From the NCBI GenBank assembly GCA_013399115.1, contig VXAA01003157.1, forward strand, positions 589,239-653,238: a DNA stretch of 64,000 bases, in the 5' to 3' direction. This document shows, one piece after another, positions 13,447 to 25,500 of this stretch. The position numbers were made by a program, and so were the translations under genes. The notes under the pieces are model-generated. The model was given only the letters and a program-made list of their open reading frames with translations. It searched no databases and was not told where the DNA came from. The DNA comes from Anseranas semipalmata. Lineage: Eukaryota > Chordata > Aves > Anseriformes > Anseranatidae. Numbering within the stretch: position 1 is the stretch's first letter; every line of letters starts with the position of its first letter.

Positions 13447-16400
13447 GGAATATAATGCTGTCAATTTGGAGGGATGAAGGGGGTTGACACACAGGAGGGA
13501 GAGGATGAAGATCAGGACTAGGGCGTAATTGGTCTCTGGAGGGTACTGTGCTGAACCAGAGTGGAGTTAAACGTCACCACCCCACAGTAAACAAGAAACA
13601 CATTAACCTGAGGGTCAGTACTAAGAGAGATTGCCATCACTGATCCAGAAGCCCAGGGAGTCTATTTATTTCATTCATTTTATATATCAAAACTGATCAG
13701 GCATTTTTTCTAAGATCCAGCCTAAGCCTTAATACCTTAACTGTCTTTTGATTGTTTTCAGAGCAGTTCTCTACAGTGGTTCCGTCAAGCTTTCAAGATG
13801 CATTGTTTTTTCCTGAGACTTGGTTCACATCTAAACGAGTAGGTTTAAGCTGCTACAATTCCTGTGCTGGGGCTGCAGGCGAACAGCTGAGCTAATGACT
13901 AGACCCTGGCTAAGGCTGTGCAAACAGGACAGGATCTGGGAAAACTGCTGGATGTAGGAATGACATGGGAACTTGCTGAACATAAGAAGCGATGAGAAGC
14001 TAACAAAAGTTGCAGACAGCACCATGAGGAATGGCTGAATCTCACAGGTCATTAAGGCAGAATTATATGAGAAACAGCCAAACTCCAAAGATGGTTGGAA
14101 TGGTGCATTGTGGACCTTCAGGGGTGCAGAGTCTTGGAAGGCCAACAGCACCCAGATAACTATATAAATGGTTATATGGTTATACAGACCAAGATTCCCT
14201 AGGTAATGATATCAGAACTAATGAATTTGTGTTTGGCTGCAGCGAAACTGTGATGAATGGGGAAAAGGTAATTAGGGCCAGGTTGTTTATCTGGGAGGAG
14301 CCTGGGAGGGAGAAAGTGAGGTACGTGTATGGCCTAAAGGAGGGTCAAGAATCAGGGAAAGGGATAATTAGCTGTCCAAATCAGAAGATTGGTGCAGTCT
14401 AAGGCATCCTGTTGGGAAGTCCTGTGCTTGTTCACTGCTGCAGGAGCAGGACAGGCCAAACCCACTTTTCTGACCATACCAAGGGAGCTGAGCCTCCTTC
14501 TGCTGTCAGGAGGGTGGAGGGAGCAGAAGGGGGCATTTGCCCTGGCCAGCAAGGGAGTACCCAAATGGGTCAGTCGAGCATCCTGATATCACCATGTTGG
14601 TGTCCCTTCCAGACCTGACAGCTGCAGTAGCTTCGTAACATTCTGGTCTGGAAATCATTTTGATGCTCTGGTGTCAAGCTCTCCCCCAGCTAAGAAGCTG
14701 TGCTGACAGACCCTGCATGCAAATTCATCTTGAGCTTGCTTATATCTGGAGACCTCAGTGCCTGTGAAAGATGCAGATAGGTGCACCCATCACTGTAAAC
14801 ATATTGTAGATTTTCCTTTTTGTGCAGCTTCACACAACATCTCTTTTAATGCTATCGTTTGTCTCCTCTTGATGAAGATCACATGGGGGCTGAAGCTGAA
14901 GCTTAGAATGAATAGCTCTGAATATAGCACTTCAATACTTCTGTGAAAATGTGAGTTAATTTTGAATGAGATTTTAGAACTGGGTTCCTTTCTGTAGAAA
15001 ATAACTTTGCAAACTGAGCAGGAGTGTAGTGTTCAACCTGTGCCTTTGTACCCAGTCACTTGGGAACAGTCACTTTACGGTATCCCTTTACATCCTCAGA
15101 TCCCATGAAGTCATGGCAATCACAGGCTCTCCTGGCACCCTACCTGATAGGACTGCAGACTCCAAACAGGAGATATGCTTTGAGGTTTTGGGAGGTATTT
15201 TGTTCAGTTCTGAGTTTGCAGCTGCCTGTGTGAGTATCCAAGTAGATCTATAGTTGCCTCTTTACATCACACAGTGTGAAATACTCAGAAAGGACAGATT
15301 CTGTAATTGGGATGGGAAATCTCATGTCCTATGTCTTCAAGAGAGTTTAAACAAAGATAAGGCTTTCCAACCCTCCTCTGCAATTACTGGTGGAAAATTT
15401 GCCATTTGTCATCTAACATTTTGAAACCAGTATGCAAGTTTTCATAGTTTTTAAATGACTGGGCAGACTTAGTAAAGGTATTCCTTGTCTGTCTTGGCTG
15501 GGCTTTATGATAATCTCATTCATTTTTGCATCACATAACAGAGAACTTTTCTGTTTAGCTAGGAGGTCTCCTAATCTTAGTCCTTACCAGTACCACCTTG
15601 GGTGTTCATTCAGTGCAGTTTAGAGGAGAATCTCCTCCTGATCATCCCTTCTTACTGTGCGTTGATTACACTGTGCAGACATCACAGTGTGTGAACTGGA
15701 TTCCTCTTCTATGTGAAGTTAAACCGAAGGTGGGCTCCAGGAAAGCTCTCTGACTTCTAATGGGAACTCAGTTCGTGCAACCAGGCTACAGCTAGCAGGA
15801 AGCAAAATCTTCTGACATGCTAGATAATATGTAGTGCTGTAATGCTAAATATAAGAAGCGTGGACTGACCATTTTGCCCTGCAGTTGGGTTGTGTTATTT
15901 GCTAATGAAGACATACAAAGGCATCATCCAACTTCACGTGCTCCTGAGATGGGAGAGCCTGTTCAGCCATGGTGCACTTAGAAAGCTGTTTTACCTGCCA
16001 GTAGGTATAACTTTCCATATCAGGCGAGTGTCTGCTCAACAGTGTGAGTTATGTCTGTTGTTTTGGTTGTTAGGTGCCTTTTACTTGACGTATGATTCAA
16101 TGTACGCTCTGTCCTAAAACACTTAGTCATATTCACTGGTTTTGGGAAGCGAGGCTTGCTACAGTGCTTACATGGTCTATGAGTTTTTAGTCTTCGATAT
16201 TTTTCCTGAAGTGATTTAATAGTTTTTCTCCTCTTACAACACTCACAGTTGCAATAAAAGAAGCATTTTCTGACATATCACCCTTGTAGGAAGAAGTACC
16301 ATGTGAAAATTCAGTCTTTAACTCCAAGCATGCCACAAAAAAACATCATTAGATATCTTCAGAAAGAAATGTTGAGGATCTTGTTTCCCCAGCCTGCTAT

Positions 16401-17039
16401 TGCTAATACCTATAGAAATGCCTGCTGAGCAGTAACAGAAAGCATGTGTTGAACCTAGGAAGAAGGTTATAAAATGATGTGTTTTAAGAATTTCTGAGTT
16501 TATTGAGAAAAGAGAAACGTAATTACTGTTGTTACCACCATGCAAGCATATACATAACTTCTTGTGAGACAGATCTACATTGTAAAATCATGTTACTGAT
16601 GTCTTAGCTGCAAAAAATCCTTACCAAAATAATGAGGCAAATATTATTTTTGTCTTTTTCTACATTTGAAAAAAAAAGATACAACTTATATTTTTTATGA
16701 AGTTTGTTGGTAGTTTACTCCTAGAAGACAACTTTTGGGACTCTCCGGTGTTGCTTTTATGAGACCTAAAAAAGCAGTATGAAAGAACCTTTCAGCATTT
16801 ACCAGGATATTGCTTTATAACCATAAAAACTTAATTCCGTTGAAACATTTCATGTCAAATTATTCCAGAAGTGGCAATCAAATATGCAAAAGGCACTGTA
16901 ACATCTCATGATAGACAGTTTATTATGCTCTGGTTCTTGTGGACATTCCAGTGAGATTTCAGTGGTAAAGCTGTAATGTCAAAGATATTTTAACTATAGT
17001 AAGATAAAAGATTATACTATCTGTACTGTTTATCTTCAC

Positions 17040-17093
17040 TTTTAGTTTTAAATTTAAAACAATTCTTCGTATTTTCAACTTTTAAAACTAAAA
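17040..17093. repeat. 13-base perfect inverted repeat
   Basis: TTTTAGTTTTAAA at 17040-17052 is the exact reverse complement of TTTAAAACTAAAA at 17081-17093. The loop is 28 bases. It lies about 1.35 kb upstream of the KHDRBS2 exon. In AT-rich DNA this may be chance. Confidence 0.7.
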
Positions 17094-18443
17094 TTATGGA
17101 TTACTTTTATTGAGTTACGATTTTATCCTAAGTTATCGTGCAAAATGTAGACTTATGGAGTCAGATCTAGGGTTCTGGAGCTAACAGATGTAACTGGTTT
17201 GTATTCTGTGAAAAATCAGAAAGTCCTTTGAGCTGGATCTTCTGTAGATAAAACAACAATGCTATAATAGCATACTGTTTGAGGCATAGCATCGTGTAAG
17301 TATTTTTAGTGTGAAGCAATGGTATAAATTAGGCAAGACTGAAGTAACTGAAATTAATGCATAGTTGAGTAAGTAACAACCATCATATATTGTTACAGTT
17401 TTTATATCTTAGAAATCTTAATGCTGAAAAATAATTATTTTAGTATATACTAAGAAGCTATACCTTCTTACCCAGTTTTAAGCAAATTAGTGTACTTGTT
17501 TTCTGTGGTTATGTTTTCCATCTATAAAATGAGGATATACATACATACTTTCTTCAAAATTACATTTCTAAAAATATTTTGAAGACTGAGCTTTAAACTC
17601 TCATATCTTCAGCATTTCTTATTGCTATCTTGCATAGTAATGATGATTTTTGTGTTCTGCTGTCATAGACAATAGCATTAATGTGATCACTATTTTTTAT
17701 CTTTGCTTTCTATGTGGGGGTAACTACTATGAATGTGCATTACAGTTTACATTCACAATCTCAAAGCCTTGTATAAGTGGGTTGAAGTTTCAGAACATTG
17801 CTCTAATGACATAAAGTAGGATTATTAAGCTCATTTTATAGATGGAAAACTGGGACCAAAAATCTGTCAAGATAAACCTAGGTGAGATGAATCACCATCT
17901 TAACCAGCGTACAAAAGATTGTATAGGTACCATGTATCAGAACTGGGACTGAAACTCAAACCTCATGTCTTAAATAGAAGAACTGGAGCATTATGTTTCC
18001 TTTAGCGATACTAAAATGTACAGTCTACAGATATTTGTTAAATAAATTGAAGACTTTAATGAACCACAGAATTTGTTAAAATGCTCCAGAATGGTTAACT
18101 GGATCTTTATTTTATTTTTTGTGAACAGCTCATCAGGCAGATTAATTCAGCTTTTGCATTATGGAGTTAATATTTCAGTACTCAGTTCTGGAGTATTTAG
18201 CATTTTTTCAATGTGCTGATTAAAATCTGTTGTAGATGATAATTACGCTGGTTTTATCATTCAAACACTCAAAAATGATTTTTAAATCTTTAAGTGGCTT
18301 GTACTAGGCTTTTATTTCTCAAAGGGTTTAAAGTCTACTTATATTATGTCCTTTTGTCATGTTCTCCATAAATGCTAAATCAATGCAAAATCAGTAGATT
18401 CCCATTTTTTTTTAAAAAAAAACAACAACGCTTTTTTTCATAG

Positions 18444-18590
18444 GAGGAAGAACTGAGGAAAAGTGGAGAAGCCAAATATGCACACTTGAGTGACGAGCTT
18501 CATGTATTAATTGAAGTGTTTGCTCCACCTGGGGAAGCATATTCTCGTATGAGTCATGCCTTGGAAGAAATAAAAAAATTCCTCGTTCCT
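18444..18590 (+). CDS. KHDRBS2: KHDRBS2 (SLM1) internal coding exon, C-terminal half of the KH domain
   Basis: This exon encodes 49 residues, opening [12 protein letters not shown] and closing [10 protein letters not shown] pyrimidine-rich acceptor ending TTTTTTTCATAG precedes it at 18443, and a strong GTAAGT donor follows at 18591. It starts and ends between codons (phase 0/0). The residues match the KH/QUA2 region of the STAR-family RNA-binding proteins. [27 protein letters not shown] and FLVP fit KHDRBS2, whereas KHDRBS3 has YFHLNDDL, PPAEAYARMG and FLIP, and KHDRBS1 diverges further. By comparison with family members it should cover roughly residues 109-157 of a protein of about 350, forming the last KH strands and helix. 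Proteins of this family are nuclear, bind UAA-type RNA motifs and control alternative splicing, notably of neurexins in neurons. The next family residues (DYNDE) would lie in a downstream exon that I do not find here, nor do I find the preceding GKGSMRDKAK exon. The paralogue assignment is from memory, so it is strong but not searched. Confidence 0.93.
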
Positions 18591-18599
18591 GTAAGTGGC

Positions 18600-21500
18600 T
18601 TATAGTATTCTTCTGTGACTGTCTGTGGCTTTGCTGCATTGAATTTGTGTTTTTTAAGCACCTTCAGCTAAAGACAAAAAAAATTGGTCTGTTGAAGATT
18701 CTTAGGGAGATGCCAAACAGGCCATTAATTGTCATAGTTGACCCCCTGGTATATTTTCTATATGTATAAATATATGTATGTTATGAACATGTTTATATTT
18801 TTTATTTGCCTTCCTTTCTTGTCTTTTTGGAGGGAAGAGTGGATTGTTTTTTTTTTCTGGTTGCAGGCATTAGTCATTGGTACGCAAGTATACTTTCAAG
18901 ATTTTGGAATATTTAAATCTGTAAAAGCATTTTAGTATAGGTAATGATTTATCTAAAGAAGTCAATGAATTTTGTCTAGAGAAAATAGCATAAGCAAAAC
19001 ATTCCTCAGATTTTACACTGATGTTTCTGCTCAGACAGCTAGTCTTGACTCAGACCACAATTTAGCAATCATTCATCAGCTAGGAAAGTGCGGAACCATC
19101 CTCTAAGGCTGTGAACCTTTACAGTTGTATTTAGATTCAACACAGCACTTTCTGGAATATTTACTTGTTGATTTTCCTTTAAACTCTCTGAAATTGATTT
19201 TCTCCACATTTATACAGCATTCCATGATATCTTAGTACTTAAAATTTGTCCTAGAATTTAAGCATATGCATATTAAGTAAAGGTTGCTTTGTACAGTAGA
19301 ATTACTTGAGTTATTGTCTGTAGTCTATCCTGAGACTACTAATCACTCTAAACATGTTCAGAGCTTGCATTCCTTCAAAAAATACAATGGGAGCTTATTT
19401 CTATTTGAAGTAAACAAATGAAGTGCAATAAATGTTCATACATTTTCATAATAACAGAGGGATTCAATTAATGCCTTTTTATCACAAAGAATCACATGCC
19501 AAGATCAGAGATGTTCAGATGAGGCATACATCTATTTGCATGGTAGAAATTAAACATTTTATTCAGTGGGGGGTTCTCGGCAGGAGGTTCCTGGCGGGAG
19601 GAAAGAAGAATACTTAGAAGTACAATATTTAAGTACTGCATTTTAAACATTCAAATTTTTAAAACAATTAAATGTTTTTTAAGAATACAAAATGAGTAAT
19701 TTAAATTATTAAAAATAAGCTGAATATTTGTTTTAAATAATAAAATTTATTGGCACCAAGTGAGTCACAGTAAATAAGCCACTTTTAAAACAGTTGACTC
19801 TATCTTTTGTATTTTCCCATTCCATCTCCTTATTATACTTCCAGTTAAAAAACACAGATAATAAAATACTATTTTAAATATTCTTATACAAGGAAATAAC
19901 CATGAGACAAGAAAGCATTTTATTCATGATTTCTGACTCTGGGTTGAACATGCAATGCAAAATTAGGTCGTTGTTGTAATGCTGGCAATATAACATGGAA
20001 TGACATTTTGGCAGCAAGTTAATGGTGAGGATCTGCCAAGCCATACCACTGAAATAAAATCTATAGTTAAGTTATAGGTTCCTGAAAAATCTGGAATATT
20101 ATAGCTAAAAATGGTAGCAGTGCTGATTACAAAGGTTGCCAGCATTTGTCCTTTGGATAAACCTGTTTCCAGTTGGTCACAATTTTGCCGAACTTTAATT
20201 TGTTCCTATGTAAGCTTCCTTTTTAAAGATAGCTTTGTATGTCCTCTTCGTTCTGAAAAGGCGCTACTGCATTACAGCATTACATAGTCATGATAGTCTC
20301 CATTCCTATGCCCCCTTGATTTTTAACACTCATTGCAGATTCTGTCCAGCCTGAGAAAATCTGTTCTGGGTGAATAAGGGAGAGAGAGTAATGTGAGGAG
20401 AGCAGTGTGAAAATTTGTGGTGTATTACTGTTTAAAATACGCAGAATCTGCCCAAGCATATGTTTTGTGTGACACATTATTTATTGATAAGTATTGTATG
20501 TATTTTCCATCACAAGTATAACAGCTGCACTGGAAGAAATCCAAAAACAGGTTCTTTGTTATAAGATTTTGAACTCGGTTGGCAGTGGCAATAATAGCTC
20601 CAAACAAGTAACAATCATAGTTTATGACTTGTTTGTTAGTTTTATCCCCTCTGCTTCATTTCAGATTTACAACAATTTACAAAGCAATTATTAACTGGCT
20701 GGTTACAACATGTGTCAAGGGGTTTACACTCAAAAAACTTGCATGAGATAATTTCCTTTTTGTTCCCTATTTACAGCATCTCTTGAATTTGTTTTATGAT
20801 GTTTTGTTATTTATAAGACCTAATTTATTGCAGCAGTGAATATCAGAATTGCATTACAGGGATGAAAGCGGTAGAACCTAACAGTTTTATTTATACCAAA
20901 TCAAGGATGTAATAAACTATTCAAATGAGTTTTCACATTGCTTATGAATTTTGTTAAATTCATGTGAAATATTGCCCTCAGAAATTACATTGATCGTTAG
21001 TGTCAGTAAGGTGAAAGGACACTTTCATGCTATATCGGTTAGTTTTAATGAGATTTAATGTTAAAACAAATGCCTAGAAAACATAACAGAAAAGGGGAAA
21101 ATGTGGAATAGGACTGAAGCAAGAAAAAAGAGAATAAAAATTTAACAGTTTATTAACTGAAGCAAAATTGTAATTAGCTAGTACTTTCAATTTGAATTGG
21201 ATTACTTAAGTTTCGATCTTGCCCAAGAACAGCATTGAAATTTTCACTTGTCAAGGTTTCACCTCAAAGTTAGAGGCAGAAAACAATTACCACAGCTTAT
21301 ACTGGCTCTTCCAAATGTGAATACATTTCAAAGTCACAAGCAGCTCGGTCTCAGATGGTGTTTTGGGATCCCTCCAACTTGCATTTGAATGAATGATTGA
21401 ACCCAGGATGTCTGCAGCCTTCAGTAGTTCAGTGACTGACAAGCTTTTAAAACCAAGCAGTTTCATTTACTGTCTGCTGCCTCCATTTTGCAAATGGCTT

Positions 21501-22431
21501 GAGGTCTGCGTGGCAGCCACACTCCGGGCTTTGCTACCCGGTGAATAAGATTTGTTTTGCAACTGACTTTGCTGGATCTTTTGTGGTTTTTATGGAAAAC
21601 TTTGGCTTTTGGGGGTGGGGGGAGATCTTATTACATTTATTAGCTAGAGATTGTGCTCTTGTTATATTTTGATGTTTAGTCTCAATGTGAAAATTTGGTT
21701 ATAATAGAAATATGGTAGGTCAAAAGAGTAAATGGGATTGGAGTTTTGAAACACAACTGCCTTTTTTTTTTTCCTTTTTTTGGCAAGCTAGTAAAAATGA
21801 AGATCACAGTATACTCCCTGAAGTCTAGGTTTTAGGATAAAGATCACATTTCTACTGATTTTAACATGATGTAAGTTAGTCATCATTAATTATGTGGAAA
21901 GTACAAACAGTAGAGACTAAAGTTTTTTTGTTGTTGTTTATTTGTTTGATTCATAAAACTTAAATTTCTTACCTAGTTGCATGGCTCCAGGAGCTATGGC
22001 TTTACAAAGAGCGGAACTGTAAGCCCTTAAATGTTGACAACTTGATCATATTGAGCTTCTTTGTATTCACAGAGAAAGAAAGAAATATTCCCAGGTTCCT
22101 TCACCTGTGAACAGCCTTAACCAGAGAGCTTTAGGGCCCAGAAGGAATGAGGGTGCAGGAGAACTGGAAAGGATGGCTCAGGGACAGCTGGGATTAGGAG
22201 CTGGGTTTAGGGCTTTCAGAGACAGTGGAAACCTCAGAGCTGAGGTCCAGGATTCAGGTATAAAGAGCTGGGATTACTATCAGACTCCAGTCATCCTTTC
22301 TGGACACCCAGTTAGCTCCCCAATTGCTGACAGTAGTCTGGACTGCTCCAGGTGGCCCTGCTTGAGCTCATTTTATTTTGTTTTTCCCCAGATACTAGAT
22401 CTTTTTGTATTCTTAGGAGTATAATGACTTT
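18600..22431. other. Unclassified intronic sequence after the exon
   Basis: AT-rich sequence. The stretch 19620-19755 is unusually rich in TTAA, TAAA and ATTAA motifs. The stretch 22100-22330 is more GC-rich and contains a 105-codon frame (22107-22424, +) of no recognisable family. No repeat family is recognised before the CR1 at 22437. Confidence 0.5.
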
Positions 22432-22436
22432 AACTT

Positions 22437-22550
22437 TGGTCTGGACATGGTCCTGCGCAACCTGTTCTAGGTGGTCCAGCTTGAGCAAGGAGGTTGGACC
22501 AAATGACCTCTAGAGGTCCTTTCCAACCTCAACTGTTCTGTGATTCTGTG
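22437..22550 (+). mobile_element. CR1 LINE, very short 3'-end fragment
   Basis: About 115 bases of CR1 3' UTR: TCTGGACATGGTCCTGCGCA, then GGTTGGACCAAATGACCTC, GTCCTTTCCAACCTCAAC, and the tail TTCTGTGATTCTGTG at 22536-22550. AACTT occurs at 22432-22436 and again at 22551-22555, a possible 5-base target duplication. Confidence 0.92.
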
Positions 22551-22555
22551 AACTT

Positions 22556-25500
22556 AACCCACAGGTAGATGTATTTTGCAGATTCACCTCTATGGCCTGC
22601 ACAGATTCGATAAAATCCTTTGGTGACAGTCAACTACTTCTGACCCCAGACTGGATGGCATCTAGGTCTGGGTGAGGAACCTAAGGTTGATGTTATGTCT
22701 TACTGCTTCAGAATGGGAGCCAGGGTCAGTCAGCTAAAAGGGGAAATGTTTAAAATGGCCAATTAAGGAGGGGGAATAGCTTAGAAGCTTTTCTTGTTCT
22801 GCTGATTTTGAAAGGTTCGTATCTAGTAAATGCTCTTTAAAATTTCTTCACCATTAATGAGAAATGAAATGCTACATAATTCTTATCAGATATGATTATA
22901 TCATTCTACTTTTACACCCAAATATAGAACAAATACATTTTCTGAATAAGTTAACATTTCTGTAAAGGACTATATCATCTTTAGGACTTTAGTGCTTCCT
23001 AGCGTACGAATTTTTTTTCTGATAATCATTTTTATCCCTGTAAGTAGTGCATTTTTATTTGACACAGTTAGCATCCCCTGAGACAAGGAGGGAAGCAGAT
23101 ACTGATCATTCATTTTATGTGTGAGTGCTTTGTAATAGTGAGCTATTATGTAGAGGGTAGGTTGCAGCTGGTGTGCCATGACCACTTTAAAAAGATTGTT
23201 TACAACTGTGTGGTCAGATGATCAGGAATTGAACCAGTTACCATTTTAAGAGCTACTGTTCAAATTATTTGGCTGCATGCATTTTCCTAGTCTATTATAT
23301 CTGCTTTAAATTGCCACACATGGCAACGCTCAAGGGCTGGGAATCAACACACGGTCATTTAATGCGTTTCAGTTGATGGATGATCTCTTTTGATCATCTG
23401 ACTGTACGCTTAGGTATTTTCTGAGTATGTTTACCAGATCAGACCCATCAGGAGATTTAGGGTGAGCTGCAGCCTGTTCCTGGGATGCTGTCAGGGCTCC
23501 GAGGACACACAGATGCTGATCTGCTCAGGCAGGCGGTTCTCAGCACTTGCAGATGCAGAGCTCCATGTTTCTCTGATGCTTTAATAAAAGACATTCCTAG
23601 TGCCATCAGGCAGCAGGTGAAATGCAGGTTTTTATGTTATCATTGGGAATACAGGGTACAGTGTCTTCCAAGCTTTCACATAGATGCCTAAATCTCTTAT
23701 TGAATAATTAACTTCAACGCAATCTTGCTTGATACCATTGATCAAAATAATTTTCTTACCAATAATTTAAGAAGAATAAGCATTCTCCCTGGTCCAGTTT
23801 CCAGCATCAGCTCTTCAGTCTTCCTAACTGAAGATGGAAAATTATTGAGGAAAAAGAGCCTTCCGGTAAAACAATAAATTACTGACTTCCTACTGAAGTT
23901 ATTTATACCAAAAGTTGATATGAAAAAAAAATTAGATTTGAGGACAATTGAAAACAGACTTTGATAACAGTTTCTTTCAGTGGGAACAATTAAATAATCT
24001 TGAAGTAGTTTAATCCCTTGAAGGCCTTTCTCTAGCTAATGTCTCAAATGTTTATTTCCAACATGCATTTCCTGTGTGTATTTACAGGAACTTGTATGTA
24101 CTACAGACCAAAGTTGTTAATGATCTGTTATGCCATGTTGTGCTGGCTATATTGCCATAGATACAGCACACAGTAACAGTACAATGTTTTGACTGTTTCC
24201 TAACAAGTATGCAGAGGTATAAGACATGTATTTTGCTCATTTTTATTAGTCATCTGAATTCCTTCTGTGCTACAGTATAATATAAAATCTCTATTTACAT
24301 GCTATTTCACACTCTGTGGTTTTGTAATCTTACCTTTGTTTCTAAATAAGCTGTATTATCACTTTTTATTTTCAGTCTTTTTGTCCTATTTCAAAGATAT
24401 CTCAACAAGCTAAATATTTCCATAACTATGGCAGTGAGCAGCAGCACAGCTCCATTCCTAAGAATAGACATCTTTTATACTCTTCAAAGTAAATAATTTA
24501 TACTTGCACATTCTGCAAATGTACTTGCATATTAACTACAGTAATTATTTAAAAACTGTGATAAGGAAATTATTTGAGCAGCTGTCTCAGCTTTGCTAAG
24601 AGTTCTGTTTTCCCACTGTGCAACATCTCTGGCAGTTTTATACACAAGGTTTGCTAATCAAGGAAAGAAATGTTCAGAGATTCAGTTGAGGCCTAAAATG
24701 TTGTACAGCAGTTTACCCCTTCACATCTTTTTTACTAAAAATTGCCTATATAAAATGGGATCATTATAAGTACGTTTAAACAGAAATGTACTCAAGAGAG
24801 GTGGAATAACTTGTGGGCAGTGGCTGTTGACTTTTACAAATGATGGAGTGTTTCTGAATGTGATACTGGCTGTTCTGGCAGCATGTTGGGCAGCACTGAA
24901 GCTTCATAATTTAGGTCACCTGTTTTAATTTTGACGAAAATAAATCTAAAGCTATCCCTCAAAGTGAAGTTTTTTTTTAAATGTGTGTCATGATGGGTCA
25001 GTTGCCTGTTGGCCTAGCAGACCAACAGCTCTTGCAGGTGATCCAGCTACTTCACCACCTCACGTCTGCTTCAAAGGTTAATACTCCTAAGTGGATTAAA
25101 GCCTTCTTAGATATGCTAGAGAGATATTTAGTCTGTGAAAGCAATCCCTTGGTGGTCTTGCTCTGACACACAGAGGAATCAATATAAAAGCATGTTCTTA
25201 CTGCTGGAGCCAGCCCATTGCTTTGCCTTTCAGATTAACTGGAAATATTAACCCAACTGGGTGTTTTACACCAGTGATTAATCTGAGTGTATTACTGAGA
25301 CACAGCTGTAGTTTAAAGACATTTGCGACTCGCTTGTTGAGTCTGTACTCATAAGCAGTTTCATGGGCATGTCTTACTGCTAACTGTTGTTTCACCAGTG
25401 ACAGATCAGAAGCAATGGTTTGGATGCAAGTGATGAAATTCATGCAGAGAGATTTGAATCCTATAGCACTGTTCCCAGTTTCTCAACAGCAGAAATAGCT

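Larger units (their letters stand above)
6033..18400. other. Unclassified intronic sequence
   Basis: About 12 kb of mostly AT-rich sequence with no CR1 or LTR that I can identify. Small items are an (AAAAC)n run at 7546-7573, a 9-base unit repeated three times at 13423-13446 (TGGACATTT type), a more GC-rich patch at 13830-14640, and a 13-base inverted repeat at 17040-17093. A 67-codon frame at 10334-10537 (-) resembles nothing I know. Confidence 0.5.
1..18443 (+). other. KHDRBS2: KHDRBS2 upstream intron (partial)
   Basis: Everything left of the 18444 exon is inferred to be one intron of KHDRBS2, because no other coding exon of the gene could be recognised. The acceptor at its right end has a short T-run just before CATAG, behind an A-rich stretch at 18414-18430. 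The intron holds one CR1 and one solo LTR and is otherwise AT-rich unique sequence. Missing an exon shorter than about 60 codons is possible. Confidence 0.7.

Noticed and set aside
22107..22424. 105-codon frame (+) in a GC-richer patch
   Set aside because: Low-complexity-like content, no domain, and no convincing splice sites around it.
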